A DNA stretch of 38,970 bases, taken from the NCBI GenBank assembly GCA_046723735.1, contig JBKOVB010000139.1, positions 1 through 38,970 of the forward strand, written 5' to 3'. Of the stretch, positions 16,401 through 23,803 are shown piece by piece (position 1 is the stretch's first letter; each line of letters starts with the position of its first letter). This DNA comes from RYN-111 sp046723735. Lineage in GTDB: Bacteria; Actinomycetota; Actinomycetes; Mycobacteriales; SCTD01. Below the pieces are notes generated by a model that saw only the letters and a program-made list of their open reading frames with translations, ran no database searches and had not been told where the DNA came from. A program made the translations under genes and the position numbers.

Positions 16401-16627
16401 GCGCGGGAGGTGCGGAGCTGGTGCAGCTGCGCAGCGACCCGCTCAAGGTCCAGCCACAGGGGCCCATCCCCGAGGCGCCCGGCTGGGTGGACGCGCTGGT
16501 GCAGACCGCCGTACGCCGGGTGCTGACCGAGACGTTCCCGCCGCACGTCGACGAGAAGCGCTGCAGCCGTTGCGCTTTCGCGCGGGCCTGTCCGGGCGTG
16601 GCTGAGGGCCGGCAGGTGGTCGAGTGA
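13448..16627 (+). CDS. adnA: AdnA-like UvrD-family helicase-nuclease subunit with Fe-S cysteines
   Basis: A 1059-residue superfamily 1A helicase fused to a RecB-type nuclease, one half of the mycobacterial-type AdnAB motor that resects double-strand breaks. Walker A is AGPGTGKTT (51-59). Other motifs are VFVDEYQDTDPAQ, VVVGDPDQAIYAFRGA, the SKGLEWD block and RLFYVALTRAKRRL. The C-terminal nuclease shows GQVDRLERGPDGALHVVDLKTGK (catalytic Asp and DxK). Four cysteines, one in DCPLRWF and three in CSRCAFARAC near the C-terminus, fit a [4Fe-4S] cluster as in AddB and AdnA. The stop overlaps adnB by GTGA. ATG 13466 is an alternative start. Named AdnA by order (Rv3202c-like), length and the cysteine set. 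Confidence 0.9.
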   Translation: MVGLRAMSSRARPVSPYRLVRPAPPQATRLVADQGQQRVLDHPGGPLLVLAGPGTGKTTTLVEAVARKVESGVPADQVLVLTFSRKAAGELRERITARLGTPTAGPSAWTFHAFCYALVREHQPKELYAEPLRLLSGPEQDVALRELLRGSLDLGRPWPDSLRVALGTRGLAEEVRALLSRAREVGLDPDQLGALAVREGREDWQALAGFFAEYLDVLDAQGALDYAEVVHRAVLVAEQQQAALRQRYQAVFVDEYQDTDPAQERLLQALAGQGRDLVVVGDPDQAIYAFRGADVTGILEFRDRFRTAGGDPAPVVALQTCRRSGAALLEVSRRAVERVPLPPSLRGLRDIAPGKSAAGSVEVHTHPSVGAEAEAVADLLRREHLEHGTRWSDMAVLVRSGARSVPLLRRVLSAAGVPLEVAGDEVPLAQEPAVAPLLLALRVAADREALTAEAARQLLLSPLGGADPAALRRLGRELRAHDRLVRERRGESPLPSPSGELIREAVADPRPLLVLDEKVVRPAVRLAQLLDKARTALKDGPEQALWELWQGSPWPERLERASFSGGAAGRAADRDLDAVVSLFATVSRAQERRQGRVTALLDEIEAQQIPGDTLADTGVRGDAVRLLTAHRSKGLEWDVVVVAGVQEGVWPDLRRRSSLLDTDRLDRDGLREPADRASLLADERRLFYVALTRAKRRLVVTAVDSPEDDGERPSRFLEDLGLDITVHTDRSTRPLSLTALVAALRRRAVDPAASSGMRRAAAARLARLAEAVDEHGRPLVPAADPARWWGLVETTHSGTPVVDPDEPVRLSASGLQRMADCPLRWFLEKKAAAESASSSAMGFGNVVHALAHEVGQGTTDPDLSALMDRLDRVWHQLAFDAPWQSVLQREQAREALQRLLVWHAAERGRELVGTEMAFDVEVAVEGGAARLTGQVDRLERGPDGALHVVDLKTGKTAPAAKEIAEHPQLGVYQLVVREGGFGPARAGGAELVQLRSDPLKVQPQGPIPEAPGWVDALVQTAVRRVLTETFPPHVDEKRCSRCAFARACPGVAEGRQVVE

Positions 16628-19600
16628 ACACCGACCGGCTCGTCGAGGTGCTGGGGTTCACGCCGACGAAGGAACAGCTCGCCGCGATCACCGCGCCGCT
16701 CGTGCCTGGCCTCGTGGTGGCAGGCGCCGGCTCGGGCAAGACCACGGTGATGGCGGCGCGCGTGGTCTGGCTGGTCGGCACCGGACAGGTCACGGCCGAG
16801 AAGGTGCTCGGCCTGACCTTCACCAACAAGGCGGCGGCCGAGCTGGCGCAGCGCATCACGGCCCTGCTGCGCAAGGCCGAGCTCCAGGTCGACGAGGAGC
16901 CGCGGGTCTCGACGTACCACTCCTTCGCCGGGCGGCTCGTCACCGAGCACGGGCTGCGGCTCGGCATCGAGCCGCAGTCGCGGCTGCTGGCCGACGCCAC
17001 GCGCTTCCAGCTCGCCGCCCGGGTGCTACGCCGCCGCCGTATCCCGCTGCCCGACCTCACCACCACGCTCACCGACCTGGTCGGCAAGGTCGTCGCGCTC
17101 GACAGCGAGCTGTCCGAGCACCTCGTGGACCCCTCGCAGCTGCGCGCCTGGGACGAGGAGTGGACCGAGCAGCTGCGGCTCGCGATCGCGTCGTACGACG
17201 GGCAGCAGCGCGTCAAGGGTCACGTCGGCGAGCTCGAGAAGATGCTGGCCGCCTCCCGGCGCCGGCTCCAGCTCGCCGAGGTGGTCGCGGAGTACCGGCG
17301 GGCCAAGCGCGACCTCGACGCACTGGACTTCGGGGAGCAGGTGGCGCTCGCGGCCCGGCTGGCGGCGAACGTGCCGGAGGCGCGAACCCTCGAGCGCGAG
17401 GCCGCCCACGTCGTGCTGCTCGACGAGTACCAGGACACCTCGGTCGCCCAGCGGCGGCTGCTCGTCGACCTGTTCGGCGACGGCCACCCCGTCACGGCGG
17501 TCGGCGACCCGTGCCAGGCCATCTACGGCTGGCGTGGCGCGTCGGTGTCCAACCTCGACGGCTTCCCATCTCACTTCGCGGTGGCTCCCGGGCAGGAGGC
17601 GGCGCGGTTCAGCCTCTCGGTCAACCAGCGCTCGGGCGGCCGGCTGCTGCACCTCGCCAACCGGGTGTCGGCGGCGCTGCGCTCGCGGCACCGGCACGTC
17701 CTCGAGCTGAGGGCCCCGGAGCCGAAGGCCGAGCTGGGCCGGGTGCGGGTCGCGCTGCACGAGAGCTTCGCCGAGGAGGTGGCCTGGGCCGCCGAGGAGG
17801 TGGTGCGCGCGCACGCGGCCGGCACGCCGTGGCGGGAGATCGCCGTGCTCGTCCGGGCTCGCAAGGACTTCGCGCCGCTGCACGCCGCGCTCGTGGAGCG
17901 GCGGGTGCCGGTCGAGGTGGTCGGCCTGGGCGGCCTGCTCGCGCTGCCCGAGGTGGCCGACGTGGTGGCCACCCTCGAGGTGGTGGAGGAGCCCACCGCG
18001 AACGCCGCCCTGGTGCGGCTGCTCACCGGCCCGCGGTGGCGGCTCGGGCCGCGCGACCTGGCCCAGCTCGGCCGGCGCGGGCGGGCCCTGCTGCACACCG
18101 ACCTCGACGCGCCCGAGTCCGAGGTCGAAGCGCTGGAGCGGGCGGTGGAGGGCGTCGACGCCTGCGACGTCGTGTCGCTGTCCGACGCGCTCGAACGTCC
18201 GGGCGAGCACGGCTGGTCGGTGGAGGGGCTGGCGCGGGTGCGGGCGCTCGCGGCCGAGCTCCGGGAGCTGCGCGCCCACCGCGACGAGCCGCTGCTGGAC
18301 CTGGTGCACCGGGTGGTCGAGGTGACTGGCCTCGACGTAGAGCTCACCGCGTCGCCGGAGGCGCTCGCGGCCCGGCGGCGGGAGGCGCTGTCGGCGTTCC
18401 TGGACGTGGTCGCGGGGTTCACTGACCTCGACGGCGAGACGTCGCTGACCTCGTTCCTGTCCTTCCTGCGCGCCGCCGAGGAGCACGAGCGCGGCCTCGA
18501 CACCTCCGCGCCGGCGGGGGCCGAGGCCGTGCAGCTGCTCACCGCGCACAAGTCCAAGGGCCTGGAGTGGGACGTCGTGGTCTGTCCCGACCTGACGAAG
18601 GGCGTGTTCCCTTCCGCGAACGGCCGGGACAGCTGGACGACGAACGCGCACGTGCTGCCTGGGCCGCTGCGGGGGGACGCCGAGGACCAGCCCGCGCTCG
18701 ACCTCGCCCTCGACAAGGGGGCGGTTGCGGCGTACAAGGCTTCGTGCAAGGACGACACAGCCCGTGAGGAGCGGCGGCTCGCGTACGTCGCGTTCACCCG
18801 CGCCCGGCACCTGCTGGTCGGCAGCGGTCACTGGTGGGGGCCCTCGCAGGTGCGGTCCCGCGGGCCGTCGGAGTTCCTCGAGGAGCTCAAGGCGCACGCC
18901 GAGGAGGGGCACGGCGAGGTGCTGGCCTGGGCCCCCGCTCCCGCGGAGGACCGCAACCCCGCGCTGGCCGAGCGGCCGTCGTACGAGTGGCCCGCGCCGT
19001 ACGAGCCGGAGCCGTTCGCCCGTCGTACTGCCGCGGCGGCGTTGGTGTCCTCTCTGCGCGCTGTGCTCCGGGACGGTGCCGCGCTGCCCGAGGACGAGGG
19101 GCTGACCGCGCGCGAGCGGGCGGACCTGGAGCGGCTCGACCGTGAGGCGGTGCTGCTGCTCGAGGAGGAGCGCGCCGCGCGCGCAGCCGTGCGCGAGGTG
19201 CCGCTGCCGGTGTCGCTGTCCGCGTCCCAGGTGGTGCGGCTGCGAGAGGACGAGGAGGCGTTCGCCCGGGAGCTGGCCCGGCCGATGCCGCGACCCCCAG
19301 CGCCCGCCGCGCGGCGTGGCACGAAGTTCCACGCCTGGGTGGAGGGACTGTTCGACGAACGGCCGCTGCTCGACCCGTCGGAGCTGCCCGGCGCCGAGGA
19401 CGACGAGCTCGGCACCGACGAGGACCTGGTGGCGCTGCAGGAGGCGTTCCTGGCCTCGGACTGGGCGGCGCGTAAGCCGCACGCCGTCGAGGCGCCGTTC
19501 TCGCTCCCGCTCGCGGGGCGAGTCGTGGTCGGCCGCATCGACGCGGTGTACGACCTCGGCGACGGGCGCTGGCAGGTCGTCGACTGGAAGACCGGTCGCG

Positions 19601-19800
19601 AGGCGGCCGATCCGGTCCAGCTCGCGGTCTACCGGCTCGCCTGGGCGCGGCTGGTGGGCGTTCCCGTCGAGCAGGTCTCGGCGTCGTTCCTCTACGTCCG
19701 CACCGGCAGGGAGGTCATGCACGACGACCTGCCAGGGGAGGCGGAGCTCACGGCGTTGCTCAGCGGGCGGCCGACCGCCGAGCCGCTCACGCTGCTCTGA
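16624..19800 (+). CDS. adnB: AdnB-like UvrD-family helicase-nuclease subunit
   Basis: A 1058-residue partner of AdnA with the same layout. GTG 16624 overlaps the adnA stop. Motifs: LGFTPTKEQLAAI (Q motif), VAGAGSGKTTVMAARV (Walker A), LTFTNKAAAELAQRI, VVLLDEYQDTSVAQRRLL, VGDPCQAIYGWRGASV, LLTAHKSKGLEWDVVV and ERRLAYVAFTRARHLLV, all apparently intact, so an active motor is expected. The nuclease domain has VVVGRIDAVYDLGDGRWQVVDWKTGREAADPVQLAVYRLAW. The Fe-S cysteine cluster of AdnA is absent, consistent with asymmetric subunits. The position matches Rv3201c. In mycobacteria AdnAB promotes resection independently of RecBCD; the function here is inferred from orthology. Confidence 0.9.
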   Translation: MNTDRLVEVLGFTPTKEQLAAITAPLVPGLVVAGAGSGKTTVMAARVVWLVGTGQVTAEKVLGLTFTNKAAAELAQRITALLRKAELQVDEEPRVSTYHSFAGRLVTEHGLRLGIEPQSRLLADATRFQLAARVLRRRRIPLPDLTTTLTDLVGKVVALDSELSEHLVDPSQLRAWDEEWTEQLRLAIASYDGQQRVKGHVGELEKMLAASRRRLQLAEVVAEYRRAKRDLDALDFGEQVALAARLAANVPEARTLEREAAHVVLLDEYQDTSVAQRRLLVDLFGDGHPVTAVGDPCQAIYGWRGASVSNLDGFPSHFAVAPGQEAARFSLSVNQRSGGRLLHLANRVSAALRSRHRHVLELRAPEPKAELGRVRVALHESFAEEVAWAAEEVVRAHAAGTPWREIAVLVRARKDFAPLHAALVERRVPVEVVGLGGLLALPEVADVVATLEVVEEPTANAALVRLLTGPRWRLGPRDLAQLGRRGRALLHTDLDAPESEVEALERAVEGVDACDVVSLSDALERPGEHGWSVEGLARVRALAAELRELRAHRDEPLLDLVHRVVEVTGLDVELTASPEALAARRREALSAFLDVVAGFTDLDGETSLTSFLSFLRAAEEHERGLDTSAPAGAEAVQLLTAHKSKGLEWDVVVCPDLTKGVFPSANGRDSWTTNAHVLPGPLRGDAEDQPALDLALDKGAVAAYKASCKDDTAREERRLAYVAFTRARHLLVGSGHWWGPSQVRSRGPSEFLEELKAHAEEGHGEVLAWAPAPAEDRNPALAERPSYEWPAPYEPEPFARRTAAAALVSSLRAVLRDGAALPEDEGLTARERADLERLDREAVLLLEEERAARAAVREVPLPVSLSASQVVRLREDEEAFARELARPMPRPPAPAARRGTKFHAWVEGLFDERPLLDPSELPGAEDDELGTDEDLVALQEAFLASDWAARKPHAVEAPFSLPLAGRVVVGRIDAVYDLGDGRWQVVDWKTGREAADPVQLAVYRLAWARLVGVPVEQVSASFLYVRTGREVMHDDLPGEAELTALLSGRPTAEPLTLL

Positions 19801-19805
19801 ATCGC

Positions 19806-19835
19806 GCTGTACCGATCGGCGCTATACCGTTCGGC
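19806..19835 (+). promoter_or_regulatory. Two tandem 15-bp repeats upstream of the ATPase gene
   Basis: GCTGTACCGATCGGC (19806-19820) is followed directly by GCTATACCGTTCGGC (19821-19835), 13 of 15 identical. They begin 5 nt after the adnB stop. The second copy holds TATACC, which could be a -10, and CACAGT (19835-19840) ends 7 nt before GTG 19848. Tandem sites at a promoter suggest a regulator binding two successive helical faces; no binding protein is identified. Confidence 0.5.
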
Positions 19836-19847
19836 ACAGTCTGAGAG

Positions 19848-20975
19848 GTGACGCCTGTGCCCAACCCCTATCACTACGGCACGCCCGTGACCGGTGAGCA
19901 GTTCACCGGGCGGCAGCGCGAGCTGCGGGCGGTGGTGTCGCGGATGCGCAACGGCATCAACGTCGTGGTCGTGTCCCCGCGCCGCTATGGCAAGACGTCG
20001 CTGCTGACTCGAGCCGCCGAGGTGCTGGATCGCTCGGGTGCCGCCGTCGTGCACGTCAACGTGCTGCGCTGCCGCGACCAGCGGGTCTTCGCCGCCCACC
20101 TGCTCAACGCCGTCTACCGCGTGAAGGGCGGCCGGTGGCACCGGCTCAGGCAGGCGGTGCCCGAGTTCGTACGCCGGTTCCGCGTCACCCCGTCAGTGTC
20201 GTTCGCTGGGGACCGGCCGACGTTCTCCTTCGACGCGAGTCTGTCGACCGCAGATGCTGATGCCGTCATCGCCGACGTCTACGCCGTGCTCGCGGAGCTG
20301 GGGGAGAAGAAGCCTGCCGTGCTCGTGCTCGACGAGTTCCAGGCGGTGGTGGACCTGGGCAAGCACCTGCCGGCGCTGTTCAAGGCGCTTGCCGACGAGC
20401 ACCCCTCTGTGTCGCTGGTGCTCGCGGGGTCGAAGCGGCACCTCATGGAGCGGCTCGTGGTGGCCGCGGACGCCCCGCTGTTCGGCATGGCCGAGCACGT
20501 CGCCCTCGACGTGCTGCCCGAGGACGTGATGACAGCGTTCCTGGTGCAGCGCGCTGCGGGCGGCGGCAAGACGTTCCCGCCTTCAGTGGCGGCCCTGGTC
20601 GTCCAGCTCGCCGGTCCGGTGCCGAACGACATCCAGCACCTCGCCTACGAGGTCTTCGACGTGGCTCGGCGCACGATCACTGCTGCGGACGTGCACGAGG
20701 GCCTGCGGCTGGCCGTCGAGCACGAGGCGAGCCTGCACGCCGACCGCTTCGAGGCGCTCTCGCCCGGGCAGCGGCGTGTGGCCGCGCAGCTGGCTCTCGC
20801 TCCATCTGCCCAGCCGCTCGCGGCGGAGTTCGTGCGGGCGGTGCGGCTGGCGAACAGCTCCTCGGTGCGCAAGGCCCTGGACGCGCTCATGCACGACGAG
20901 CTCGTCGTCGTCCGCAACGGCTGCTACCGGGTCGCGAACCCGTTCTTCGCCGCCTGGCTCCGCCAAGGTGAGTAG
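19848..20975 (+). CDS. ATPase_2-type AAA ATPase (archaeal-ATPase-like)
   Basis: A 375-residue STAND-like ATPase of the archaeal ATPase group (COG1672/PF01637). After PNPYHYGTPVTGEQFTGRQREL, typical of the family, Walker A is VSPRRYGKTSLL (about 43-54), Walker B is AVLVLDEFQAVVDL, and sensor-1 is VLAGSKRHLMERL. A C-terminal winged-helix region (LAPSAQPLAAEFVRAVRLANSSSVRKALDALMHDELV) ends FFAAWLRQ, also a family trait. The role is unknown; members are often near mobile or defence genes, but no partner gene is coupled here. GTG 19848 would be leaderless; GTG 19857 with GAGAGG at about 8 nt is the alternative start. Confidence 0.88.
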   Translation: MTPVPNPYHYGTPVTGEQFTGRQRELRAVVSRMRNGINVVVVSPRRYGKTSLLTRAAEVLDRSGAAVVHVNVLRCRDQRVFAAHLLNAVYRVKGGRWHRLRQAVPEFVRRFRVTPSVSFAGDRPTFSFDASLSTADADAVIADVYAVLAELGEKKPAVLVLDEFQAVVDLGKHLPALFKALADEHPSVSLVLAGSKRHLMERLVVAADAPLFGMAEHVALDVLPEDVMTAFLVQRAAGGGKTFPPSVAALVVQLAGPVPNDIQHLAYEVFDVARRTITAADVHEGLRLAVEHEASLHADRFEALSPGQRRVAAQLALAPSAQPLAAEFVRAVRLANSSSVRKALDALMHDELVVVRNGCYRVANPFFAAWLRQGE

Positions 20976-20997
20976 GTCACCGGGCAGCATGCCGATC

Positions 20998-21345
20998 ATG
21001 ACCAAGGTGGTGGAGACCTACCTCGGCGCGATCGTGGCCCACGACTGGGACACCGTGCGTTCGCTCGTTGCGGAGGATGTCGTCCGGCTAGGTCCCTACG
21101 GCGACGACTTTCGAGGTCGCGACGCGTACGTCGGGTTCTTGGCTGATCTCATGCCGCAGCTCGAGGGCTACGCCTTGGAGCTGGTGCTTGTGACCTACGT
21201 CGATGGCGGCCGCAGGGCTTTCGCGGAGCTGACGGAGCGCGTCACCGTCAACGGGACGCCGACCGTGACCGCCGAAGTGCTCGTGTTCGAGCTCGATGCG
21301 GATCGGCGCATCTCGCGCGTCGAGATCTACATCCGCCGGGCCTGA
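20998..21345 (+). CDS. SnoaL-like (NTF2-fold) protein
   Basis: A 115-residue NTF2-fold protein of the SnoaL/limonene-epoxide-hydrolase-like group: VVETYLGAIVAHDWDTVRSLVAEDVVRLGPYGDDFRGRDAYVGFLADL, then AFAELTERVTVNGTPTVTAEVLVFELDADRRISRVEIYIRR. Such proteins bind or act on small hydrophobic molecules, or lack known activity. ATG 20998 has CAGCAT ending 7 nt upstream; an in-frame ATG at 20989 would add three residues. GC content and codon use (TTT, GTT, CTT codons) drop from here to about 22550 compared with flanking genes. Confidence 0.82.
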   Translation: MTKVVETYLGAIVAHDWDTVRSLVAEDVVRLGPYGDDFRGRDAYVGFLADLMPQLEGYALELVLVTYVDGGRRAFAELTERVTVNGTPTVTAEVLVFELDADRRISRVEIYIRRA

Positions 21346-21391
21346 AAAGGAGGCGCTGGGCACGTCCGAACCGGCGTGCCCGCCGGCGGCG

Positions 21392-21523
21392 TCAGCTCTT
21401 GGGCTTGACCTTGTGATTGATGGTGTCGACTGCCGATGGGCTCGGGGTCTGACCCGTCACACGAAGGTTCTTTGCCGCCTTGGGCTTCTTGGCCTCACGA
21501 CCGCCCTTGTTCTTGCTGGACAT
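21392..21523 (-). CDS. Small basic protein (43 aa)
   Basis: A 43-residue Lys-rich protein, MSSKNKGGREAKKPKAAKNL then RVTGQTPSPSAVDTINHKVKPKS. ATG 21523 has an excellent GAAGGAG Shine-Dalgarno at 6-7 nt, unusual in this mostly leaderless window, which is the main reason to call it. Short proteins starting MSSKNKGGRE(A/T)KKPK recur, as I recall, in actinobacteria and other bacteria without assigned function. It is likely disordered and could bind nucleic acid. It lies on the minus strand between two plus-strand genes in the lower-GC segment. Confidence 0.72.
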   Translation of the reverse strand: MSSKNKGGREAKKPKAAKNLRVTGQTPSPSAVDTINHKVKPKS

Positions 21524-21620
21524 GCTGGCTCCTTCAGTGAGCGCGGACCGCAAGAGCGGTGGCGCCGCTGTCACAGGAGTCGCCGCCATCGAGGCTGGAG
21601 CCCAAGTCTGTCACGGCTGA

Positions 21621-21923
21621 CACCCTGCGTCTCGCGACGCCGTGCTCTCCGTGGTTCAGCCGCCCGACGGAGCAACGCGGCTGGAGCTGTCGAGCTTTGT
21701 CAGACCCAGGCACGAGCTGGGATCGCCCGCGGCTATGGCCAACGAACTGGGGCTGCGCAGCGTGGCTTTCGAGGTGGACAACCTCTCGGAGGTCATCGAC
21801 CGGCTGGGAGCGGACGGCTACGGCGTGGTCGGCGGCATCGGTGAGTACGAACGCACCTGGCGAATGGCCTACGTTCGCGGACCGGAGGGAATCCTCGTGG
21901 CCCTTGCAGAGCGGATCGACTGA
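21621..21923 (+). pseudogene. 5'-truncated VOC/glyoxalase gene remnant
   Basis: The frame open from 21621 to TGA 21923 encodes only the second half of a VOC (glyoxalase/bleomycin-resistance) protein: VLSVVQPPDGATRLELSSF, then ELGLRSVAFEVDNLSEVIDRLGADGYGVVGGIGEY, WRMAYVRGPEGILVALAERI. Complete relatives have about 40-50 further N-terminal residues (first beta-alpha-beta motif with a metal-ligand His). Upstream there is an in-frame TGA at 21618 and no remaining homologous sequence in any frame. GTG 21642 could start a 93-residue product, but half a VOC module is unlikely to fold alone. I interpret it as a decayed gene at an insertion/deletion junction. Confidence 0.75.
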
Positions 21924-22112
21924 CGTCGGCGCGTCAAGCGCTCCCAACGTGCCGCTACACGCTTCGTACCGCTCGCAGCGGTCGCGACCTTCGTCAGCAT
22001 GTGGAGCCTGGGCGTAAGCAGGTAGCGGCGCTTCCCAGCCGTTCGCCCCGCTGGCCGGCGTCCCCCCACTAAACGCTCGCGACTGGTGGACAGCACGCGC
22101 CACTATGGACCG

Positions 22113-22547
22113 ATGGCGTCGGTCAAGCAGTTCCAAGTCACCTTCGACTGCGCAGAACCTGAGCGCGTCGCTCGTTTCTGGTGCGAGGTGTTGGGATACG
22201 TCGTGCCGCCGCCACCAGACGGGTTTGCTACTTGGGACGATTTCGATCGCGCGCTGCCGCCTGAGCACCAGGGTTCACGGTTCGCTTGCGTTGATCCCTC
22301 AGGTGTGGGCCCGCGCCTGTTCTTCCAGCGCGTTCCCGAAGGCAAGGTCGTCAAGAATCGGCTGCATCTTGACGTCCGGGTCGGCACCGGGCTCGTGGGT
22401 GAAGAGCGCCTCGCCACACTCGAGGCCGAGTGCGCCCGACTGGTCGCGCTCGGCGCGGTACAAGTGCGACTGCTGCGTGCCGATGGCGAGGATGAGTCGT
22501 GCATCGTGATGCAGGACATCGAGGGCAACGAGTTCTGTCTGGACTGA
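22113..22547 (+). CDS. VOC family protein (glyoxalase-like domain)
   Basis: A 144-residue single-domain VOC protein of the Glyoxalase_6 type: QFQVTFDCAEPERVARFWCEVLGYVVPPPP, PRLFFQRVPEGKVVKNRLHLDVRVG, then EAECARLVALGA and ending MQDIEGNEFCLD. These (VARFWxxVLGY, PRLxFQxVPExKxxKNRxHLD, DxEGNEFCL) are family signatures. Enzymatic activity is not implied. ATG 22113 has CACTAT ending 6 nt upstream, so a leaderless transcript is likely. It is separated by 190 bp without a recognisable gene from the VOC remnant, and shares its lower GC. Confidence 0.88.
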   Translation: MASVKQFQVTFDCAEPERVARFWCEVLGYVVPPPPDGFATWDDFDRALPPEHQGSRFACVDPSGVGPRLFFQRVPEGKVVKNRLHLDVRVGTGLVGEERLATLEAECARLVALGAVQVRLLRADGEDESCIVMQDIEGNEFCLD

Positions 22548-22737
22548 GGGGAGTGTCCTCGTTCCGTCCCTATGGGCCAGGATGAAGAACTGCTCGAGTG
22601 TCAGAGCATCTCGGCGGCCGCCGCGGCCGTGCTCACCGCGCGATCGCGGCGAAGCGGCGCCCCGCTGCGTTCCTCCGCCGAGGTCACCAAGCCCAGGCTC
22701 CTGCGCTGCACGTTCGCCGTGACAACGCCTCCATCCG

Positions 22738-23091
22738 CTAGGGCTTTTCGTACCAGGTCAGCGGACCTCGTCCTGCTCCGACGTCGCCCTGCTCGTTCTC
22801 CACGATGACCTGACGCTGGGCGGTCCCCGCGGCGATCCGGGCCACGAGAAACATGGCCGCCAAGCTGCGGTCCGTGTCGAGCCCGTCGATCCAGCGCCGC
22901 AGTGACCGGTCCACTACGTCGATCACGACTTCGCGGTTCTTCGCGCTGTCGCACAACCGGATCACGGCCGCGAGGGCATCCGGGTCGAACCGACATCGTT
23001 CGTCGTGCGGTGCGCGAGGCGCATCCGGGTGGATGGTCGCGGTCTCCACGGCCCGGTCGACGGCAGCGATGATGACCTGCTCGGTGGCCAT
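22738..23091 (-). CDS. Hypothetical protein (117 aa)
   Basis: A 117-residue, mostly helical, Ala/Arg/Val-rich protein with no recognised domain: MATEQVIIAAVDRAVETATI, then AAVIRLCDSAKNREVVIDVVDRSLRRWIDGLDTDRSLAAMFLVARIAAGTAQRQVIVENEQG and a C-terminal GPLTWYEKP. No signal peptide or membrane helix. ATG 23091 is preceded by CAGGAT ending 7 nt upstream, matching the local leaderless pattern, which supports the start. The stop codon TAG is at 22738. The 190 bp between it and the VOC gene hold no convincing gene. Confidence 0.6.
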   Translation of the reverse strand: MATEQVIIAAVDRAVETATIHPDAPRAPHDERCRFDPDALAAVIRLCDSAKNREVVIDVVDRSLRRWIDGLDTDRSLAAMFLVARIAAGTAQRQVIVENEQGDVGAGRGPLTWYEKP

Positions 23092-23151
23092 GTGCGCGAT
23101 CCTGCCACCCGGCCGGGACCCTGAGGGCGGGCCCGAGCTACTGGTGAGCCT

Positions 23152-23793
23152 TCAGGAGGTCAGGCGGACCCGGGCGGCGAGCTCCGTCGTACGGACGACG
23201 TCGCCGTCGTGCAACTGCCGTCCGCGACGGGTCTCCGGCTCGTCGTTGACCACGACCTCGCCCGCCGCGATGCGCGCCTTTGCCTCGGAACCGCTCTCCA
23301 CCATCTCGGCGAGCTTCAGGAACTGCCCGAGTCGGATCTCGCCGGACACCGGCACGTCCCGCACCGGCGCCTCGAGCTCGGCAACCAGGTGGACCCGGTC
23401 ACCGACCGGCGGCTTCGCCGACCGCTCGAAGCCGGCCGCCTCGTAGAACCCCGGCGCCGAGCACCACACCTCGGCGTTTCGGAAGCCGCGGTCCCAGCCC
23501 TCGTCGGCGATCGCCTCGACCATCGTTCCGCCGAGGCCGCGCCCCTCGGCGTCGGGATGGACGATCACCATCTCCAAGTGCAGCAGCTCGGGATCGTCGC
23601 GGCCCTGTTCGCCGAGCGCCAGCCCGACCAGACGCCCGTCCTCCTCGCCTACAACCAGCAGCCCGTGCGCGATCTTCTCCGCGACGCGGGCGACCACCTC
23701 CTTGCTCGGGCGCTGGCCCTTGGCAGCTCGCGACGCCCTCCAGACCTCGAGCGCAGGCTCGTGGTCCTCGGGGCGGGCAAGCCGGGTGATCAC
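23152..23793 (-). CDS. GNAT N-acetyltransferase fused to an S4 RNA-binding domain
   Basis: A 213-residue two-domain protein. Residues 1-140 are a GNAT acetyltransferase: ITRLARPEDHEPALEVW, acetyl-CoA loop VHPDAEGRGLGGTMVEAIADE (78-98), then AEVWCSAPGFYEAAGFERS. Residues about 152-205 are a small S4 domain: IRLGQFLKLAEMVESGSEAKARIAAGEVVVNDE, TRRGRQLHDGDVV, the form usually found as a separate ~70-residue RNA-binding protein. The junction (ELEAPVRDVPVSGEIRL) is continuous and in frame. Start GTG 23793 follows TAGCGT by 7 nt, and that hexamer overlaps the TAG of the upstream hydrolase gene. An RNA- or ribosome-directed acetyltransferase is a reasonable inference; the substrate is unknown. Confidence 0.9.
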   Translation of the reverse strand: MITRLARPEDHEPALEVWRASRAAKGQRPSKEVVARVAEKIAHGLLVVGEEDGRLVGLALGEQGRDDPELLHLEMVIVHPDAEGRGLGGTMVEAIADEGWDRGFRNAEVWCSAPGFYEAAGFERSAKPPVGDRVHLVAELEAPVRDVPVSGEIRLGQFLKLAEMVESGSEAKARIAAGEVVVNDEPETRRGRQLHDGDVVRTTELAARVRLTS

Positions 23794-23803
23794 GCCTCGC
23801 ACG

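Noticed and set aside
13189..16605. 1138-codon plus-strand frame overlapping adnA in another frame
   Set aside because: Gly/Arg/Pro-rich out-of-frame translation of the adnA region; no motif.
17026..19722. 898-codon open frame on the minus strand opposite adnB
   Set aside because: Runs antisense to a clear helicase-nuclease gene; composition (His, Arg, Gly, Pro, Leu) is the mirror of a GC-rich coding frame, with no domain.
21642..21923. Treating the VOC remnant as a functional 93-aa gene
   Set aside because: It lacks the first beta-alpha-beta half of the module and has no SD or convincing -10, so pseudogene is the better call.
22572..22808. 78-codon plus-strand ORF between VOC and hypothetical genes
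   Set aside because: Overlaps the end of the 117-aa gene, no SD or -10 at useful spacing, no recognisable domain; basic Arg/Ser composition like noise.
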